A stretch of 16,780 bases of DNA. Origin: Phycisphaerales bacterium UBA2218 (GTDB taxonomy: Bacteria > Planctomycetota > Phycisphaerae > Sedimentisphaerales > Anaerobacaceae). The translations under genes and the position numbers were made by a program. Shown here one piece after another: positions 16,101-16,780 of this stretch; positions within the stretch are counted from its first letter, which is position 1; every line of letters begins with the position of its first letter. Location: NCBI GenBank assembly GCA_002327785.1, contig DCUI01000326.1:1-16780 (forward strand), given 5' to 3'. The notes below the pieces were generated by a model. The model searched no databases and had not been told where the DNA came from. It saw nothing but the letters and a program-made list of their open reading frames with translations.

Positions 16101-16780
16101 GAAGCCGGACTTCGGGAGCTCAGCGATGAGGAATGGGGCCTGTTCGTCGATAACGAGAAGGCCCGAGTCATCCAGGCCACCGAGCGGGAGACCTCGCTCC
16201 CGCGCGTCACGCAGATCGATCCGTTCGTCGGCTCCGAGGCCAAGACCCGGGCGCTGATCTCCGTCGTGCTGTCGTTGGCTGCCATCGTCGCGTACATCTG
16301 GCTGCGATTCGGCAGTCTGCGATTCGGACTGGCGGCCATCGCGGCCCTGTTCCACGATGTTTCGGTCGGTTTAGGCGGCATCGCCATCTCGGCCTTCCTG
16401 GCCACGACGATCTTCGGCCAGGCGCTGCTCATCGGGGATTTCCGAATCAACGGTGCGATCGTGGCCGCGATCCTGACCCTGCTGGGTTACTCCCTGAACG
16501 ACACCATCGTCATCTTCGACCGGATTCGCGAGAACCGCCGAAAGGCCCAGTTGACGTCCCAGTCGGTCACGAACAGCATCAACGAAACGCTGTCGCGGAC
16601 GATCATCACCGGCCTGACGACCCTCTTTGTCGTGCTGATCATGTACGTGTTCGGCGGCGCCGGTCTGCGAGGATTCAATTACGTCATTCTCATCGGCCTG
16701 ATCATTGGGACCTACTCGTCGATCGCCATTGCCGCCCCGCTGCTGCTGGTCAACTTGCCGGGGGGGGAGCAGAACAAGGG
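13119..16780 (+). CDS. secDF: SecDF fusion protein, cut by the right edge of the window
   Basis: An open frame runs from the ATG at 13119 (AGGA seven bases upstream) to the window edge: 1220 codons with no stop. SecDF uses the proton gradient to assist late steps of Sec-dependent export across the inner membrane. A first membrane segment lies at about 7-24, then GIDLAGGTSL (33-42). Segments 2-6 of the SecD half (about 525-690) include GMSVDANVLIFERIREE near 590. The SecF half begins near 700 with its own first segment, then DIEFTGGTSV, and the later helices contain SLNDTIVIFDRIREN near 1125. SecD and SecF are therefore fused, as in several phyla. The periplasmic parts are much larger than in E. 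coli: about 200 extra residues of charged coiled-coil-like sequence (about 95-325) in the first SecD domain, and about 200 extra in the SecF periplasmic loop (about 725-1045). Confidence 0.95.
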   Translation, partial: MSRNLVPKIILILILVAAAVLSLFPPSKTLKPGIDLAGGTSLIYAIDTQGLSSTEEKDLAQRMITVLRRRIDPSNIQNLVWRPQGNTRFEIQMPLASKETQQKRDAYLAALNDLLDENINPATIIRALQLPVEQRSREIAEFAQGDPNRTETLNKLVSLHDERKQLQEKRDTLSKDLQTIGENLSAAQVNLERVQANRTDWTKLSPDALRKELVDFLGAETQADLLAGYVNTYKDLAATSDKLTAEGGINEQYDLARRQLNRLNLSEEQLTSVLDMTSSERSKRIEELTSRFPDRKGMIQRLVAAFKEYEPYRGRLDDPADLQRMLKGAGILEFRILPTADRGPSAAQVERYMEDLKEKGPKAASDNQYVWVQIETVKEWKVPGSIVGQFGEKFFTLASNLPDEKMLHGLGSPEWKLENSYPTNDSVGRRAIGFTLNIKGGDLFYNITSKNPNRPLAILLDDVAISAPNITSEGGIRQRGIITGTFTPTQIQDMVNKLNAGSLPARLIEQPISERVIGPSIGADNLRKGIRSGLIGLIAVTSFMVVYYLIGGATADVALLLNLLFTLAIMAQLRATFTLPGIAGLILTIGMSVDANVLIFERIREEQERGVGLATAIRNGYQRALSAILDSNLTTILTAAILYYVASEDIKGFAIVLMLGIGSSMFTAIFVTRVILDFLVSKRILKNRLLMVQLITVPKINWMGLRPVFFTISAIVVVGGLAMFLARDKSKYDIEFTGGTSVQIDLKPDMSLTRQDVENRVIEIAKEKGNPALQAANIYSVGDPIGTTPRGEKIFDQYEITTAATNKTVATVTFAQTGQTTDAVTAAIRTAQSQEKRDLGKLEVVAQGDRSFAVSTSRVNPVVLQAVLTSAFPQAEITPPQIDEVVSDAIREAFEGKLEIQQNLNPKIDSSERITDPMVETYPELAEFIGGLRIEVTLQNAASLSEVDQRLKDLRFRPDTQDLAWYPYKTFGPGLKDVEPNQPLRSFTFVSVEPEAGLRELSDEEWGLFVDNEKARVIQATERETSLPRVTQIDPFVGSEAKTRALISVVLSLAAIVAYIWLRFGSLRFGLAAIAALFHDVSVGLGGIAISAFLATTIFGQALLIGDFRINGAIVAAILTLLGYSLNDTIVIFDRIRENRRKAQLTSQSVTNSINETLSRTIITGLTTLFVVLIMYVFGGAGLRGFNYVILIGLIIGTYSSIAIAAPLLLVNLPGGEQNK

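Noticed and set aside
14271..16355. 694-codon frame on the minus strand
   Set aside because: It is antisense to secDF and its peptide is an Arg/Asp/Gly-rich artefact of GC-rich codons.

Overview
The window is ordinary bacterial chromosome with one accessory cassette. The broken tgt-yajC-secDF synteny, a TPR protein carrying two RNA polymerase alpha C-terminal-like domains, a SpoIID-like lipoprotein, and a SecDF fusion with very large periplasmic inserts together suggest a Planctomycetota bacterium, perhaps of the Phycisphaerae/Sedimentisphaerales kind. That placement is inference from family resemblance, not from a marker gene.

Layout. Positions 1-279 hold no convincing gene but contain nested inverted repeats and a likely minus-strand terminator. 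Positions 280-4182 form a four-gene minus-strand operon. In transcription order it encodes a B12-binding radical SAM enzyme (4182-2701), a 181-residue precursor-like protein with repeated THTQ motifs (2687-2142), a 200-residue precursor-like protein with a double CxC motif (1981-1379), and a second radical SAM enzyme with C-terminal cysteines (1362-280). Positions 4183-4698 are a roughly 500-base divergent control region with two back-to-back promoter candidates that share their -35 region. From 4699 on, every gene is on the plus strand: an unrecognised two-segment membrane protein (4699-6240), a DUF5060-type glycoside hydrolase lipoprotein (6556-8415), the TPR/double alpha-CTD protein (8568-9878), a SpoIID-like lipoprotein (9910-11274), tgt (11278-12447), yajC (12549-12974), and secDF, which runs off the right edge (13119 onward).

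How the parts work together. The left cassette looks like a RiPP-type (ribosomally made, post-translationally modified peptide) pathway. Two candidate substrates share a short leader-like motif (R-x-A-F-x-R-[DN]-P-V) and sit between two radical SAM enzymes that could modify them. This is the best candidate for an undescribed system here. No protease, transporter or immunity gene is visible within the window. The right part is housekeeping: tRNA queuosine modification (tgt), accessory parts of the Sec translocase (yajC, secDF), a peptidoglycan-acting SpoIID-family protein, and a carbohydrate-active lipoprotein.

All product calls rest on motif reading by eye. No database search was run.
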